Notes under the pieces: model-generated
Database searches by the model: none
Seen by the model: the letters and a program-made list of their open reading frames with translations, nothing else
Told to the model about the DNA's origin: nothing
Origin: Micromonospora sp. CB01531
Lineage (GTDB): Bacteria > Actinomycetota > Actinomycetes > Mycobacteriales > Micromonosporaceae
Assembly (NCBI RefSeq): GCF_001905095.1
Contig: NZ_LWLS01000061.1
Coordinates: forward strand, 336,103 to 400,102
Direction: 5' to 3'
Length of the DNA stretch: 64,000 nt
Program-made: the position numbers and the translations under genes
Part shown: positions 48,114 through 58,867 of the stretch, piece by piece
How positions within the stretch are numbered: position 1 is the stretch's first letter
How the letters are laid out: the number at the start of each line of letters is the position of its first letter

Positions 48114-48727
48114 CAGGAAGCCACCCCCGCGCGGGACGCCAGCATCGCGGCCGGCGCGACGTCCTCGACCGGCAGACCACGACGGGCCGCGACCGCCTCC
48201 GGCGACTCGAGCGCCTTCAGGGCCGCCACCGTGGCGTGCACGATGTTGATCGGGTTGGACGAGCCGAGGCTCTTGGAGAGCACATCGTGGATACCCGCGC
48301 ACTCCAGCACGGCGCGCACCGGACCGCCGGCGATGACGCCCGTACCGGCCGAGGCCGGCTTGAGCAGCACCACGCCGGCCGCGTCCTCGCCCTGCACCGG
48401 GTGCGGGATCGAGGCGCCGATCCGCGGCACCTTGAAGAAGTGCTTCTTGGCCTCCTCGACACCCTTGGCGATCGCCGCGGGCACCTCCTTGGCCTTTCCG
48501 TAGCCCACGCCGACGGTGCCGTCGCCGTCACCCACGATCACCAGGGCGGTGAAGCTGAAGCGACGACCACCCTTCACGACCTTGGCGACGCGGTTGATCG
48601 CGACGACCCGCTCAAGGTGCGGGGTCTTCTCGACGGGCGCGTTTCCGCGGCCGCCCTCACGGCGGTTGTCGCGGCGACCACCCTCGTTGCCACCGGACCC
48701 GCCGCCACGGCGCTGTTGACCTGGCAT
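48113..48727 (-). CDS. rpsE: 30S ribosomal protein S5
   Basis: 204 residues. Gly/Arg-rich N-terminus (~1-35), dsRNA-binding fold ([33 protein letters not shown]) and the C-terminal domain. Helicase and fidelity role at the mRNA entry site. Confidence 0.98.
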   Translation of the reverse strand: MPGQQRRGGGSGGNEGGRRDNRREGGRGNAPVEKTPHLERVVAINRVAKVVKGGRRFSFTALVIVGDGDGTVGVGYGKAKEVPAAIAKGVEEAKKHFFKVPRIGASIPHPVQGEDAAGVVLLKPASAGTGVIAGGPVRAVLECAGIHDVLSKSLGSSNPINIVHATVAALKALESPEAVAARRGLPVEDVAPAAMLASRAGVAS

Positions 48728-48760
48728 CAGCAGCCTTCCTTCTCTCTCGTGACGGGGTTT

Positions 48761-49150
48761 CTAGAACTCGAGCCCGGCTTCGCGGGCGGCGTCGGCAAGC
48801 GCGGCGACCCGCCCCGCGTACCGGTTGCCACCGCGGTCGAAGACGACCTTCGAGATGCCGGCGGCCTTGGCCCGCTCGGCGAGCAGGGCGCCGACCTTGC
48901 CGGCCAGGGCGCTCTTGTCGCCCTCGGCGCCGCGCAGCGAGGCGTCCAGGGTCGAGGCCGACGCCAGGGTGTGACCCTTGGTGTCGTCCACGATCTGGGC
49001 GACGATGTGCCGCAGGGAGCGGGTGACGACCAGGCGGGGACGCTCGGCGGTGCCGCTGATGTTCTTGCGGACCCGGAAGTGCCGACGCGCACGCCCGACG
49101 GCACGCTTGGCGGCGACGCCGCGGCGGCGCTTGAGCAGCGTGGCGCTCAC
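48761..49150 (-). CDS. rplR: 50S ribosomal protein L18
   Basis: 129 residues; binds 5S rRNA ([48 protein letters not shown]). GTG at 49150 overlaps the rplF stop (GTGA). Confidence 0.97.
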   Translation of the reverse strand: MSATLLKRRRGVAAKRAVGRARRHFRVRKNISGTAERPRLVVTRSLRHIVAQIVDDTKGHTLASASTLDASLRGAEGDKSALAGKVGALLAERAKAAGISKVVFDRGGNRYAGRVAALADAAREAGLEF

Positions 49151-49689
49151 TTCTTACCTGCCTTTCCAGCCTTGCGGCGGATGACCTCGCCCTGGTACTT
49201 GACGCCCTTGCCCTTGTAGGGCTCCGGCGGGCGGATCTTCCGGATGTTGGCGGCGATCTCACCGACCTGCTGCTTGTCGATGCCGGCCACGTGGAACAGC
49301 GTCGGCTTCTCCACCGTGAAGGTGATGCCCTCCGGCGCCGGCACCAGCACCGGGTGCGAGAACCCGAGCGCGAACTCGAGATCCTTGCCCTTGGCGGTGA
49401 CGCGGTAACCGGTGCCGGCGATCTCGAGGCTCTTGCGGTAGCCCTCGGTCACCCCGACGATCATGTTGGCAACCAGCGTACGGCTCAGGCCGTGCAGCTC
49501 CTTGGCCTTGCGCTCGTCGTTCGGCCGGTTGACGTGCAGCGCACCGTCCTCGCCCCGCTCCGCCGTGATCGGCTCGGCGAGGACGTGGGTCAGCTCGCCC
49601 TTCGGGCCCTTGACCTTGACGGTCTGGCCGTCGATCGTGATGTCGACGCCGGCTGGCACCGGGATCGACTTACGTCCAATACGCGACAT
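49147..49689 (-). CDS. rplF: 50S ribosomal protein L6
   Basis: 180 residues, two repeated domains ([43 protein letters not shown] end). Near the factor-binding site. ATG at 49689. Confidence 0.98.
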   Translation of the reverse strand: MSRIGRKSIPVPAGVDITIDGQTVKVKGPKGELTHVLAEPITAERGEDGALHVNRPNDERKAKELHGLSRTLVANMIVGVTEGYRKSLEIAGTGYRVTAKGKDLEFALGFSHPVLVPAPEGITFTVEKPTLFHVAGIDKQQVGEIAANIRKIRPPEPYKGKGVKYQGEVIRRKAGKAGKK

Positions 49690-49705
49690 TTCTACCTGTC
49701 TCCCG

Positions 49706-50113
49706 TTACCAGACGAAGGCGAGGACTTCCCCGCCAACGCTCCGCTTGCGGGCCTGCCGGTCGGTGAGCAGCCCCTGGGACGTCGAAATGATCGCCACGC
49801 CCAGCCCGCCGAGCACCCGCGGGAGCCCGTCCGACTTGGCGTAAACCCGCAGACCGGGCTTGGACACACGCTTGATGCCGGCCAGGCTCCGCTCCCGGTT
49901 CTGGCCGTACTTCAGCTCGACGACCAGTCGCTTGCCGACGGCGCCCTCCTCGGGCTCCTCGACCGACCAGGTGGCGATGTAACCCTCGGCCTTGAGGACC
50001 TCGGCGATGTTCGCCTTGATCTTCGAGTAGGGCATCGTCACCCGGTCGTGGTACGCCTGGTTGGCGTTACGCAGACGCGTGAGCATGTCTGCGATCGGGT
50101 CGGTCATCGTCAT
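49706..50113 (-). CDS. rpsH: 30S ribosomal protein S8
   Basis: 135 residues ([46 protein letters not shown]). Binds 16S helix 21 and is the usual translational repressor of this operon in other bacteria. ATG at 50113 with AAAGG upstream. Confidence 0.98.
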   Translation of the reverse strand: MTMTDPIADMLTRLRNANQAYHDRVTMPYSKIKANIAEVLKAEGYIATWSVEEPEEGAVGKRLVVELKYGQNRERSLAGIKRVSKPGLRVYAKSDGLPRVLGGLGVAIISTSQGLLTDRQARKRSVGGEVLAFVW

Positions 50114-50142
50114 GGAATTCGTCAGCCTTTCTCGCCGCGGTT

Positions 50143-50160
50143 CCCCGGGCACGCCCGGGG
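50143..50160 (-). terminator. Short hairpin between rpsN and rpsH
   Basis: CCCCGGG/CCCGGGG stem with four-base loop, 30 bases before rpsH. Could modulate rpsH expression; no U tract. Confidence 0.45.
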
Positions 50161-50183
50161 CCTACGGCGAAGAGCAATAGCTA

Positions 50184-50369
50184 TTACCAGGAAGCCTTGG
50201 ACACGCCGGGCAGCTCACCGCGGTGGGCCATCTCCCGGATGCACACCCGGCAGAGACCGAACTTGCGGTAGACCGCCTTCGGACGCCCGCACCGCTGGCA
50301 GCGGGTGTACGCGCGAACCGAGAACTTCGGCTTCGCGGCCGCCTTGAGGATCAGCGCCTTCTTCGCCAT
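50184..50369 (-). CDS. rpsN: 30S ribosomal protein S14, zinc type
   Basis: 61 residues, the short zinc form, with C24, C27, C40 and C43 (CQRCG ... CRVC). ATG at 50369 with GGAGAAC just upstream. Confidence 0.97.
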   Translation of the reverse strand: MAKKALILKAAAKPKFSVRAYTRCQRCGRPKAVYRKFGLCRVCIREMAHRGELPGVSKASW

Positions 50370-50370
50370 C

Positions 50371-50940
50371 TCAGTTCTCCTTGAACGGGAAGCCCAGGAG
50401 CTTGAGCAGCGCCCGGCCCTCGTCGTCGGTCGTGGCGGTCGTGACCACCGTGATGTCCATGCCCCGCTGGCGATCGATCTTGTCCTGGTCGATCTCGTGG
50501 AACACCGACTGCTCGGTCAGACCGAACGTGTAGTTGCCGTGCCCGTCGAGCTTGCGCCCGTCGAGGCCACGGAAGTCGCGGATACGCGGCAGCGCGATGG
50601 ACAGCAGCCGGTCCAGGAACTCCCACATCCGGTCGCCCCGCAGGGTCACCTTCGCGCCGATTGGCATGCCCTCACGGAGCTTGAACTGCGCGATGGACTT
50701 GGTCGCCCGCCGCACCTGCGGCTTCTGGCCGGTGATGGTGGCCAGGTCGCGAACCGCGCCGTCGATCAGCTTGGCGTCCCGAGCGGCCTCGCCGACACCC
50801 ATGTTGACGACGATCTTGACCAACCGCGGCACCTGCATGGGGTTGCCGTAGTTGTGCTGCTTCTGCAGCTCGGCCACGATCTCGTTGCGGTACCGCTCCT
50901 TGAGGCGCGGCATGGTCTTGGTTTCGGTAGCCGTGGTCAT
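50371..50940 (-). CDS. rplE: 50S ribosomal protein L5
   Basis: 189 residues; 5S rRNA binding ([40 protein letters not shown]). The ATG at 50940 overlaps the rplX stop (TGATG); a GTG one codon earlier is equally possible. Confidence 0.97.
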   Translation of the reverse strand: MTTATETKTMPRLKERYRNEIVAELQKQHNYGNPMQVPRLVKIVVNMGVGEAARDAKLIDGAVRDLATITGQKPQVRRATKSIAQFKLREGMPIGAKVTLRGDRMWEFLDRLLSIALPRIRDFRGLDGRKLDGHGNYTFGLTEQSVFHEIDQDKIDRQRGMDITVVTTATTDDEGRALLKLLGFPFKEN

Positions 50941-51260
50941 CACAGGTCCTTACCGGTGCTACGCGCGATGCGGACCTTCTGGCCGTTCTCGTCGATCCGG
51001 TAGCCGACGCGGGTCGGCTTGCCGTCGGAGTCCAGGACCTGCACGTTCGAGACGTGGATCGGGGCCTCCTGGGTGACGATGCCACCGGTCTTGGCGCCAC
51101 GCTGGGTGGTGCTGATGCGGGTGTGCTTCTTGACCCGGTTCACGCCCTCGACCAGGACCTTGTCCTGCCGCGGGTAGGCCGCGATGACCTTGCCCTTGGC
51201 GCCCTTGTCCTTGCCGGCGATGACGACGACCGTGTCGCCCTTCTTGACCTTCACGGTCAC
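50940..51260 (-). CDS. rplX: 50S ribosomal protein L24
   Basis: 106 residues; KOW motif ([22 protein letters not shown]). Assembly initiator. GTG at 51260 overlaps the rplN stop, with GGAGG upstream. Confidence 0.97.
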   Translation of the reverse strand: MTVKVKKGDTVVVIAGKDKGAKGKVIAAYPRQDKVLVEGVNRVKKHTRISTTQRGAKTGGIVTQEAPIHVSNVQVLDSDGKPTRVGYRIDENGQKVRIARSTGKDL

Positions 51261-51625
51261 AACACCTCCGGCGCGAGAGAGATGATCTTCATGAACCGCT
51301 TGTCCCGCAGCTCCCGGCCCACCGGGCCGAAGATACGGGTACCGCGCGGGTCCCCACCGTCCTTGATGATGACGGCGGCGTTCTCGTCGAAGCGGATATA
51401 CGAGCCGTCCGGCCGCCGCTTCTCCTTGGCGGTGCGAACGACGACGGCCTTGACGACGTCGCCCTTCTTCACACCGGCACCGGGGATCGCGTCCTTGACC
51501 GTGGCCACGATGACGTCGCCGATGCTCGCGTAGCGCCGACCGGAGCCACCGAGAACCCGGATGCACAGGATCTCCCGGGCACCCGTGTTGTCGGCGACGC
51601 GCAGTCGCGACTCCTGCTGAATCAC
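51257..51625 (-). CDS. rplN: 50S ribosomal protein L14
   Basis: 122 residues ([28 protein letters not shown]). Forms an intersubunit bridge. GTG at 51625 with AGGAGATAGAC upstream. First gene after a 97-base gap with a hairpin. Confidence 0.98.
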   Translation of the reverse strand: MIQQESRLRVADNTGAREILCIRVLGGSGRRYASIGDVIVATVKDAIPGAGVKKGDVVKAVVVRTAKEKRRPDGSYIRFDENAAVIIKDGGDPRGTRIFGPVGRELRDKRFMKIISLAPEVL

Positions 51626-51649
51626 GTCTATCTCCTATGTCTGCCGGTT

Positions 51650-51676
51650 CTCCGGCCGCCGCACTGGCGGCCGGAG
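51650..51676 (-). terminator. Hairpin between rpsQ and rplN
   Basis: Perfect 11-bp stem CTCCGGCCGCC/GGCGGCCGGAG with a five-base loop, ending about 13 bases before the rplN Shine-Dalgarno. Marks the S10/spc boundary. Confidence 0.55.
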
Positions 51677-51722
51677 CCTGGCGGAACCTGCGCCCGACCG
51701 TACGGCCGAGCTCGAGCCTTCG

Positions 51723-52001
51723 CTACTTGGCCTTCTCGAGGATCTCCACGAGCCGCCACCGCTTGGTGGCGGACAGCGGCCGGGTCTCCATGATCAGGAC
51801 CCGGTCGCCGATCCCGGCGGAGTTCTGCTCGTCGTGGACCTTGAGCTTGCTGGTCCGGCGCATGATCTTGCCGTACAGCGCGTGCTTGACCCGGTCCTCG
51901 ACCTCGACCACGACGGTCTTTTCCATCTTGTCGCTGACCACGAGGCCCTCGCGCACCTTGCGGCGGGCCCGCGCGGCGGCGGTGGTGGTGTTCTCACTCA
52001 T
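51723..52001 (-). CDS. rpsQ: 30S ribosomal protein S17
   Basis: 92 residues, OB fold ([36 protein letters not shown]). ATG overlaps the rpmC stop. Confidence 0.97.
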   Translation of the reverse strand: MSENTTTAAARARRKVREGLVVSDKMEKTVVVEVEDRVKHALYGKIMRRTSKLKVHDEQNSAGIGDRVLIMETRPLSATKRWRLVEILEKAK

Positions 52002-52234
52002 GATGCAGTCACCTCAGTCGGCGCGGCCGAGAGACCCAGCTCACGCTCACGCATGATCGTGTAGATCCGGGCGATCTCCCGACGGATGACCTGCAGCCGC
52101 CGGTTGTTGTCCAGCTGCCCGGTTGCGGCCTGCACGCGGAGGTTGAACAGCTCCGCCTTCGCCTCACGCAGCTTCGTGACCAGCTCCTCCTCGGAGAGCT
52201 CACGCAGCTCGGAGGCCTTGACGCCCGCTGCCAT
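51998..52234 (-). CDS. rpmC: 50S ribosomal protein L29
   Basis: 78 residues, two-helix protein at the exit tunnel ([43 protein letters not shown]). Overlaps both neighbours. Confidence 0.97.
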   Translation of the reverse strand: MAAGVKASELRELSEEELVTKLREAKAELFNLRVQAATGQLDNNRRLQVIRREIARIYTIMRERELGLSAAPTEVTAS

Positions 52235-52659
52235 CAGGATTCACCCACTTCGCGCGTAACAATGCGGCACTTCATCGGGAGCTTGTGGATCGCGCGACGC
52301 ATCGCCTCTCGCGCGATCTGCTCGTTGGGGAAGGACATCTCGAAGAGGACCCGCCCCGGCTTGACGTTGGCGACCCACCACTCGGGCGAACCCTTACCGG
52401 AACCCATCCGGGTTTCCGCCGGCTTCTTGGTGAGGGCCTGGTCCGGGAAGATCGTGATCCAGACCTTGCCACCACGCTTGATGTGCCGGGTCATCGCGAT
52501 ACGCGCCGACTCGATCTGGCGGTTGGTCACGTACGCCGGCTCGAGAGCCTGGATCCCGAACTCGCCGAACACCACCCGGTTACCACCCTTGGACGCGCCG
52601 TGGCGGTCCGGGTGGTGCGGCTTGCGGAAGCCCTTCGGGGGCTTGCGCGGCATCAGCAT
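52234..52659 (-). CDS. rplP: 50S ribosomal protein L16
   Basis: 141 residues starting [16 protein letters not shown]; contains the region contacting A-site tRNA. ATG at 52659, three bases after rpsC, with AGGAGGG upstream. Confidence 0.98.
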   Translation of the reverse strand: MLMPRKPPKGFRKPHHPDRHGASKGGNRVVFGEFGIQALEPAYVTNRQIESARIAMTRHIKRGGKVWITIFPDQALTKKPAETRMGSGKGSPEWWVANVKPGRVLFEMSFPNEQIAREAMRRAIHKLPMKCRIVTREVGES

Positions 52660-52662
52660 CTG

Positions 52663-53520
52663 TCAGCCCTCCTGCTGCGTTTCTGCCGCTGCGGCGACCG
52701 CGCCGGCGTCCACCGGCTCGCCGCTCGGCGTCTCGGCCTGCTGCGCGATGGTGGTCGCGGCAGCCCGGCCGGCCTCGGTGCCACCGGCGGTCGTGCCGGA
52801 CGAACCCGACCGGCCACGGCGCGGCCGCTCGGGACGCTCGCCGCGCTCACGGCGCGGGCGGGACGGACCGGCCTCGGCCGGAGCCTCCCGGCCCGGGACG
52901 GCGTCGCCCTTATAGATCCAGACCTTCACGCCGATCCGGCCGAAGGTGGTACGGGCCTCGAAGAAGCCGTACTCGATGTTGGCCCGCAGCGTGTGCAGCG
53001 GAACCCGGCCCTCGCGGTAGAACTCGGTCCGGCTCATCTCGGCGCCGCCGAGACGGCCCGAGACCTGCACCCGGATGCCCTTGCAGACCGGGTTCTTCAT
53101 CGCGGACTGCATCGCCTTGCGCATGGCCCGACGGAAGCTGACCCGGCTGGACAGCTGCTCGGCGACGCCCTGGGCGACCAGCTGCGCGTCCGACTCGGGG
53201 CTCTTCACCTCGATGATGTTCAGCTGAACCTGCTTGCCGGTGAGCTTCTCCAACTCGCCCCGGATCCGGTCGGCCTCCGCACCCTTACGGCCGATGACGA
53301 TGCCCGGCCGGGCGGTGTGGATGTCGACGCGGACCCGGTCCCGGGTGCGCTCGATGTCGACCTTGGAGATGCCGGCGCGCTCCAGGCCCTTGGACATCAT
53401 CCGGCGGATCTTGACGTCCTCGCCGATGTAGTCCTTGTAGAGCTTGTCCGCGAACCAGCGGGACTTCCAGTCGGTCGAGATGCCGAGCCGGAATCCGGTC
53501 GGGTGAACCTTCTGACCCAT
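52663..53520 (-). CDS. rpsC: 30S ribosomal protein S3
   Basis: 285 residues. KH domain with [11 protein letters not shown]-terminal domain to ~212; then a ~70-residue Arg/Gly/Ala-rich actinobacterial extension. mRNA entry helicase component. Overlaps rplV by one base. Confidence 0.98.
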   Translation of the reverse strand: MGQKVHPTGFRLGISTDWKSRWFADKLYKDYIGEDVKIRRMMSKGLERAGISKVDIERTRDRVRVDIHTARPGIVIGRKGAEADRIRGELEKLTGKQVQLNIIEVKSPESDAQLVAQGVAEQLSSRVSFRRAMRKAMQSAMKNPVCKGIRVQVSGRLGGAEMSRTEFYREGRVPLHTLRANIEYGFFEARTTFGRIGVKVWIYKGDAVPGREAPAEAGPSRPRRERGERPERPRRGRSGSSGTTAGGTEAGRAAATTIAQQAETPSGEPVDAGAVAAAAETQQEG

Positions 53521-53975
53521 TACTCGGCACCCTCCGTCGTGCTCTGCCCCTCGGCGGCCTCGGCCTGCTTGGCCGGAGCGGCCTTCTTCGCCGACTTCTT
53601 CGGCGCGGCCGGCGCCACCGCCTCAACCGCCACGGTGATGTGGCAGGTGCGCTTGCGGATCCGGTACGCCCGACCCTGCGCCCGCGGCCGGAACCGCTTC
53701 ATGGTCGGGCCCTCGTCGACGAACGCCTCGCTGACGAGCAGCGCGTCGGGGTCCAGCCGCTCGTTGTTCTCCGCGTTGGCGATCGCGCTCGCGAGCACCT
53801 TGTACACCTGCTCGCTCGCAGCCTGCGGCGCGAACTGCAGCACCGTGAGCGCCTCCTTCGCGGGCAGGCCGCGGACGAGGTTGACCACCCGGCGCGCCTT
53901 CATCGGCGAGATGCGCACGTGCCGCGCAACCGCCCGCGCGCCCGGAAGCACCGGAGCGTCGCCCTTTCCTGGCAT
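53520..53975 (-). CDS. rplV: 50S ribosomal protein L22
   Basis: 151 residues; core 10-118 ([27 protein letters not shown]), tunnel hairpin region [22 protein letters not shown], then an Ala/Lys/Glu-rich tail. Confidence 0.98.
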   Translation of the reverse strand: MPGKGDAPVLPGARAVARHVRISPMKARRVVNLVRGLPAKEALTVLQFAPQAASEQVYKVLASAIANAENNERLDPDALLVSEAFVDEGPTMKRFRPRAQGRAYRIRKRTCHITVAVEAVAPAAPKKSAKKAAPAKQAEAAEGQSTTEGAE

Positions 53976-54015
53976 CGCTGTAACCCCTTGTTCCTCTATC
54001 CGTATGCCCGCGGCG

Positions 54016-54297
54016 TCAGCGCCGGCGGCTCTTCCGGTCGTCCTTCTCGTGACCCTTGAACGTGCGGGTCAGCGCGAACTCGCCGAGCTTGTGCCCGACC
54101 ATGGCCTCGGTCACGAACACCGGGACGTGCTTGCGTCCGTCGTGCACGGCGATCGTGTGCCCGAGCATCTCGGGGATGATCGTCGAGCGCCGCGACCAGG
54201 TCTTGATGACGTTCTTCGAGCCCTTGTCGTTCTGCGTCTCCACCTTCTTGAGCAGGTGGTCGTCGACGAACGGGCCCTTCTTCAGGCTGCGAGGCAT
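54016..54297 (-). CDS. rpsS: 30S ribosomal protein S19
   Basis: 93 residues ([40 protein letters not shown]). Head of the small subunit with S13. Confidence 0.98.
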   Translation of the reverse strand: MPRSLKKGPFVDDHLLKKVETQNDKGSKNVIKTWSRRSTIIPEMLGHTIAVHDGRKHVPVFVTEAMVGHKLGEFALTRTFKGHEKDDRKSRRR

Positions 54298-54312
54298 CTG
54301 TCAGCTCTCCTG

Positions 54313-55152
54313 TTAGCCGCGCTTGCGGGTGGCGTAGCGGCGGCGGACGATCAGCCGGTCGCTCGGCTGGCCCTTACGACGGGTGCGGCCCTCGGGCTTA
54401 CCCTGCGGGTTGACCGGGTGGCGACCGCCGGAGGTCTTACCCTCACCACCACCGTGCGGGTGGTCGACCGGGTTCATCGCGACACCACGGACGGTCGGGC
54501 GCTTACCCTTCCACCGCATCCGGCCGGCCTTACCCCAGTTGATGTTCGACTGGTCGGCGTTGCCGATCTCGCCGACGCTGGCGCGGCAGCGCACGTCGAC
54601 CCGCCGGATCTCACCGGACGGCATGCGGAGGGTCGCGTACGCGCCCTCACGGCCGAGCAGCTGGATGCCGACGCCGGCCGAGCGGGCCAGCTTGGCGCCA
54701 CCGCCCGGACGCAGCTCCACGTTGTGGATCGTGGTACCGACCGGGATGTTGCGCAGCGGCAGGTTGTTGCCCGGCTTGATGTCGGCGCTCGGGCCCGACT
54801 CCACCGTGTCGCCCTGCTTCAGGTCCTTCGGCGCGATGATGTAGCGCTTCTCGCCGTCGGCGTAGTGCAGCAGCGCGATCCGCGCGGTGCGGTTCGGGTC
54901 GTACTCGATGTGCGCGACCTTCGCCGGCACGCCGTCCTTGTCGACCCGCTTGAAGTCGATCAGACGGTACTGGCGCTTGTGGCCGCCACCGTGGTGCCGC
55001 GTGGTGATCCGGCCGTGGGCGTTGCGACCGCCCTTCTTCGGCAACGGAGCCAGCAGCGACTTCTCGGGCGTCGACCGGGTGATCTCGGCGAAGTCGGCGA
55101 CACTCGAGCCACGCCGGCCCGGCGTCGTCGGCTTGTACTTACGGATAGCCAT
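54313..55152 (-). CDS. rplB: 50S ribosomal protein L2
   Basis: 279 residues; peptidyl-transferase-proximal loop with the conserved His in [16 protein letters not shown]3-like and OB folds. Confidence 0.98.
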   Translation of the reverse strand: MAIRKYKPTTPGRRGSSVADFAEITRSTPEKSLLAPLPKKGGRNAHGRITTRHHGGGHKRQYRLIDFKRVDKDGVPAKVAHIEYDPNRTARIALLHYADGEKRYIIAPKDLKQGDTVESGPSADIKPGNNLPLRNIPVGTTIHNVELRPGGGAKLARSAGVGIQLLGREGAYATLRMPSGEIRRVDVRCRASVGEIGNADQSNINWGKAGRMRWKGKRPTVRGVAMNPVDHPHGGGEGKTSGGRHPVNPQGKPEGRTRRKGQPSDRLIVRRRYATRKRG

Positions 55153-55164
55153 TGTCTACACCCC

Positions 55165-55467
55165 TCAGCTGACCGGGCCGCCGAAGGCCTCGATACGGTC
55201 ACCGTCAGCCAGCTTCACGATCGCCCGCTTGGTGGCCTTGCGCTGACCGAAGCCGGTCTTGGTGCGCTTGCGCTTGCCCTCACGGTTGAGCGTGTTGACC
55301 GTCAGGACGCGGACGTTGAAGATCTGCTGGATAGCGATCTTGATCTCGGTCTTGTTCGCGTCCGGGTGCACCAGGAAGGTGTACCAGTTGCGGTTCAGCT
55401 CGCTGTAGCTCTTCTCCGAGACGACCGGCGCGACGATGATGTCGCGCGGATCGGCGATCGTGCTCAC
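55165..55467 (-). CDS. rplW: 50S ribosomal protein L23
   Basis: 100 residues ([37 protein letters not shown]). Docking site for SRP and trigger factor at the exit. GTG at 55467 overlapping the rplD stop. Confidence 0.97.
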   Translation of the reverse strand: MSTIADPRDIIVAPVVSEKSYSELNRNWYTFLVHPDANKTEIKIAIQQIFNVRVLTVNTLNREGKRKRTKTGFGQRKATKRAIVKLADGDRIEAFGGPVS

Positions 55468-56114
55468 TTGCCACCCTCCTCGGTGGTCTCGGCGGGAACG
55501 CCCAGGAACTCGTCCAGGGCCTCCGTGGTGAAGACCACGTCGTCGGCGACCAGCACGTCGTACGTGTTGAGCTGGCCGGCCTCGATCAGGTGCACCCGCG
55601 GCTCGTTGCGCAGCGACACCCAGTTCAGCTCGTCGGTGCTGCTCAGCACGACCAGGACGCGACGGGCATCGGTCAGCTTCGCGAGCGTGGCCAGCGCGGC
55701 CTTGGTCGACGGCTTCTCGCCCGAGACGAACGCCTCGACGACGTGCACCTGGCCGGCGCGGGCCCGGTCGGAGAGGGCGCCACGCAGGGCGGCGGCCTTC
55801 ATCTTCTTCGGGGTGCGCTGGCTGTAGTCGCGCGGCACCGGGCCGTGGACCACGCCACCGCCGGCGAACTGCGGCGCGCGGGTCGAGCCCTGGCGGGCAC
55901 GACCGGTGCCCTTCTGCTTGTACGGCTTCTTGCCTCCACCGGAGACCTCGCCGCGGGTCTTGGCCTTGTGCGTGCCCTGCCGGGCCGCCGCGAGCTGAGC
56001 CACCACGACCTGGTGCATCAGCGCGATGTTGGCCTGGGCGTCGAAGATGTCGGCCGGCAGCTCGACGGAGCCGCTCTTGGTGCCTTCGACGCTGAGGACG
56101 TCAACGGTGGTCAC
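55464..56114 (-). CDS. rplD: 50S ribosomal protein L4
   Basis: 216 residues. The extended tunnel loop is [28 protein letters not shown] at 56114 overlaps the rplC stop (GTGA). In other bacteria L4 represses its own operon. Confidence 0.98.
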   Translation of the reverse strand: MTTVDVLSVEGTKSGSVELPADIFDAQANIALMHQVVVAQLAAARQGTHKAKTRGEVSGGGKKPYKQKGTGRARQGSTRAPQFAGGGVVHGPVPRDYSQRTPKKMKAAALRGALSDRARAGQVHVVEAFVSGEKPSTKAALATLAKLTDARRVLVVLSSTDELNWVSLRNEPRVHLIEAGQLNTYDVLVADDVVFTTEALDEFLGVPAETTEEGGK

Positions 56115-56776
56115 TTGGCCGCACCGCCCTTCTTCGCCTTGCTCTTGGCCGCGGTGCGGACCAGGACCAGCGCGCCCTTGGGGCCGGGGATGGCGCCACG
56201 GACGAGCAGGAGGTTGTTCTCGGTGTCGACCGCCTGGACGGTCAGGTTCTGGACGGTGTAGCGCACGCCACCCATCCGACCCGCCATCCGGGTGCCCTTG
56301 AAGACGCGACCCGGGGTCGCGCACGCGCCGATGGAGCCCGGCGAGCGGTGCTTGCGCTCGACACCGTGGCTGGCGCGCAGACCGTGGAAGCCGTGCCGCT
56401 TCATCGGGCCGGCGTAGCCCTTGCCCTTGGTCTTGCCGGTGACGTCGATGGTGACGCCGGCCGGGAACTCCTCGACCGTGACCTCCTGGCCCAGCGAGTA
56501 GTCCGCGGCGTCGACGGTGCGCAGCTCGACAATGTGCCGGCGCGGCGCGACGTCCGCCTTGGCGTAGTGCCCGGCGACCGGCTTCTTGACCTTGCGCGGG
56601 TCGATGGCCCCGTACGCCAGCTGGACCGCGGAGTAACCGTCCTTGTCGGCGCTACGAACCTGGCTCACGACGCACGGGCCGGCCTGAACCACGGTCACCG
56701 GGACAACACGGTTGTTGTCCCAGACCTGGGTCATGCCGAGCTTGGCGCCCAGGATCCCCTTGACTTGCCTGTCCAT
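56111..56776 (-). CDS. rplC: 50S ribosomal protein L3
   Basis: 221 residues ([57 protein letters not shown]). Assembly initiator near the peptidyl transferase centre. ATG at 56776 with AGGGAC upstream. Confidence 0.98.
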   Translation of the reverse strand: MDRQVKGILGAKLGMTQVWDNNRVVPVTVVQAGPCVVSQVRSADKDGYSAVQLAYGAIDPRKVKKPVAGHYAKADVAPRRHIVELRTVDAADYSLGQEVTVEEFPAGVTIDVTGKTKGKGYAGPMKRHGFHGLRASHGVERKHRSPGSIGACATPGRVFKGTRMAGRMGGVRYTVQNLTVQAVDTENNLLLVRGAIPGPKGALVLVRTAAKSKAKKGGAAK

Positions 56777-56787
56777 TTGTCCGGTCC

Positions 56788-57096
56788 CTACAGCTTGATC
56801 TCGATGTCGACGCCAGCCGGCAGGTCGAGGCGCATGAGCGAGTCGACCGTCTTCGGGGTCGGGTCGATGATGTCGATCAGCCGCTTGTGCGTGCGCATCT
56901 CGAAGTGCTCGCGCGAGTCCTTGTACTTGTGCGGCGAGCGGATAACGCAGAAACGGTTGATCTCCGTGGGCAGCGGCACCGGGCCAGCGACCTGCGCCCC
57001 GGTACGCGTCACCGTCTCGACGATCTTCCGAGCCGAGGAGTCGACGACCTCGTGGTCATAGGCCTTGAGCCGGATGCGGATCTTCTGTCCCGCCAT
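56788..57096 (-). CDS. rpsJ: 30S ribosomal protein S10
   Basis: 102 residues ([28 protein letters not shown]). Also the NusB partner in antitermination. ATG at 57096 with GAAGGAAC upstream. First gene of the S10 operon after a ~355-base leader and spacer. Confidence 0.98.
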
Positions 57097-57175
57097 GGTG
57101 GCTTCTGTTCCTTCTCTCGATGCCGCTGTGTTGCGGGCGCCTGCACCGGCTGGCACAGGCCCACTTCCGCCGACC

Positions 57176-57195
57176 CCCGCGGTCGGGCGTGTCGC
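57176..57195 (-). promoter_or_regulatory. Leader element shared by rpsJ and rpsL
   Basis: CCCGCGGTCGGGCGTGTCGC on the plus strand is identical to 62003-62022 upstream of rpsL. On the transcript both copies end a GGGCG/CGCCC hairpin (five-base loop here) followed by GACCGCGGG. Possibly an r-protein leader, processing or initiation signal; role unknown. Confidence 0.55.
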
Positions 57196-57294
57196 GCCCG
57201 TGGGCCGGGCTCCGCCCCGGGACTCCGGAGCGGTTCTCCGACCACGCGGTGGGTCATGGCGCCGATCGCGTTGCCGCGACCTGGACGCCGCGCG

Positions 57295-57329
57295 AGGGTG
57301 GTTGACCGCCAGGGGCGATCAACCACCCT
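57295..57329 (-). terminator. Hairpin downstream of tuf, within the S10 leader region
   Basis: Perfect 11-bp stem AGGGTGGTTGA/TCAACCACCCT with a 13-base loop. It can end the tuf transcript and, if the S10 promoter lies at 57406-57435, would also sit in the S10 leader. Confidence 0.65.
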
Positions 57330-57405
57330 ACGCGAGACTGTCGGTCACCCGGAGGTCCAGCAGACACCGGACGCAGGCGACTGACCGTCGTTACGCAACC
57401 TGATT

Positions 57406-57435
57406 AGTATGCCGCACGACCGGCGGCGACGCTAA
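57406..57435 (-). promoter_or_regulatory. Possible S10 operon promoter
   Basis: Minus strand: -35 TTAGCG (57430-57435), 18-base spacer, -10 CATACT (57406-57411), just past the tuf stop. Moderate match only. Confidence 0.4.
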
Positions 57436-57450
57436 TCGGGGTTACCCAGC

Positions 57451-58644
57451 TCACTTGATGATCTTGGTGACGCGACCCGCGCCGACCGTACGGCCACCCT
57501 CCCGGATCGCGAACTTGAGGTTCTCCTCCATCGCGATGGGCTGGATCAGCTTCACGGTCATCGTGGTGTTGTCGCCCGGCATGACCATCTCGGTGCCCTC
57601 AGGCAGGGTGACGACACCGGTGACGTCCGTGGTCCGGAAGTAGAACTGCGGACGGTAGTTCTGGAAGAACGGGGTGTGGCGGCCACCCTCCTCCTTGGAG
57701 AGGATGTAGACCGTCGCCTCGAACTCCGTGTGCGGGGTCGTGGTGCCCGGCTTGATGACGACCATGCCGCGCTCGACGTCCTCGCGCTTGATGCCGCGGA
57801 GCAGCAGACCGACGTTCTCGCCCGCGCGGGCCTCGTCGAGCAGCTTGCGGAACATCTCGATGCCGGTGCAGGTGGTCTTCATCGACTTCTCGCGGATGCC
57901 GACGATCTCCACCTCCTCGTTCGGCTTGAGGATGCCGCGCTCGGCGCGACCGGTGACCACGGTGCCGCGGCCGGTGATGGTGAAGACGTCCTCAATCGGC
58001 ATGAGGAACGGCTTCTCGGTCTCGCGCTCCGGCTGCGGGATCGCGGTGTCGACGGCGTTCATCAGGTCCAGGAGCTTCCCGGTCCACTCCGGGTCGCCCT
58101 CGAGGGCCTTCAGCGCCGAGACCCGGACGACCGGCAGGTCGTCACCCGGGTACTCCTGCGAGGAGAGCAGCTCGCGGACCTCGAGCTCAACGAGCTCCAG
58201 GAGCTCCTCGTCGTCGACCATGTCGCTCTTGTTGAGCGCCACGACGATGTACGGCACGCCGACCTGACGGGCCAGCAGCACGTGCTCGCGGGTCTGCGGC
58301 ATCGGGCCGTCGGTCGCCGCCACCACCAGGATCGCGCCGTCCATCTGGGCGGCACCGGTGATCATGTTCTTGATGTAGTCGGCGTGACCGGGGCAGTCGA
58401 CGTGCGCGTAGTGACGCGCCTCGGTCTGGTACTCGACGTGCGCGATCGAGATCGTGATGCCGCGGGCCTTCTCCTCCGGCGCCTTGTCGATCTCGTCGAA
58501 CGGCGTGTACGGGTTCAGGTCCGGGTACTGGTCGTGCAGGACCTTGGTGATGGCCGCCGTCAGCGTCGTCTTACCGTGGTCGATGTGACCAATGGTGCCG
58601 ATGTTGACGTGCGGCTTAGTCCGCTCGAACTTCGCCTTCGCCAC
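57451..58644 (-). CDS. tuf: Elongation factor Tu
   Basis: 397 residues; G1 [10 protein letters not shown]3 DCPGHADY, G4 NKSDMVDD, three-domain length. Delivers aminoacyl-tRNA. ATG at 58644 with AGGAGGACACC upstream. The 223-base gap from fusA holds a hairpin (GCGGGAG/CTCCCGC, 58813-58830) and may include a separate tuf promoter. Confidence 0.99.
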   Translation of the reverse strand: MAKAKFERTKPHVNIGTIGHIDHGKTTLTAAITKVLHDQYPDLNPYTPFDEIDKAPEEKARGITISIAHVEYQTEARHYAHVDCPGHADYIKNMITGAAQMDGAILVVAATDGPMPQTREHVLLARQVGVPYIVVALNKSDMVDDEELLELVELEVRELLSSQEYPGDDLPVVRVSALKALEGDPEWTGKLLDLMNAVDTAIPQPERETEKPFLMPIEDVFTITGRGTVVTGRAERGILKPNEEVEIVGIREKSMKTTCTGIEMFRKLLDEARAGENVGLLLRGIKREDVERGMVVIKPGTTTPHTEFEATVYILSKEEGGRHTPFFQNYRPQFYFRTTDVTGVVTLPEGTEMVMPGDNTTMTVKLIQPIAMEENLKFAIREGGRTVGAGRVTKIIK

Positions 58645-58867
58645 TGGTGTCCTCCTGTGGACTTTCTTGGTTCGTTCGCCCCGGCGCGCCGGGTCGGCGC
58701 TTAGGACTCTGTCGACAGCCTTTCCGACCTGACGGCCGGAGAGCCTTTGTGGGTTCTGCGGCGATGAAGCCTACAGGCCCGGATTCACACAACTCGCCCG
58801 AGGTGGCCGCGGGCGGGAGATCCCTCCCGCGACCAGCCCCGGCTCATCGGATCAGCTCAGGTGAGCG

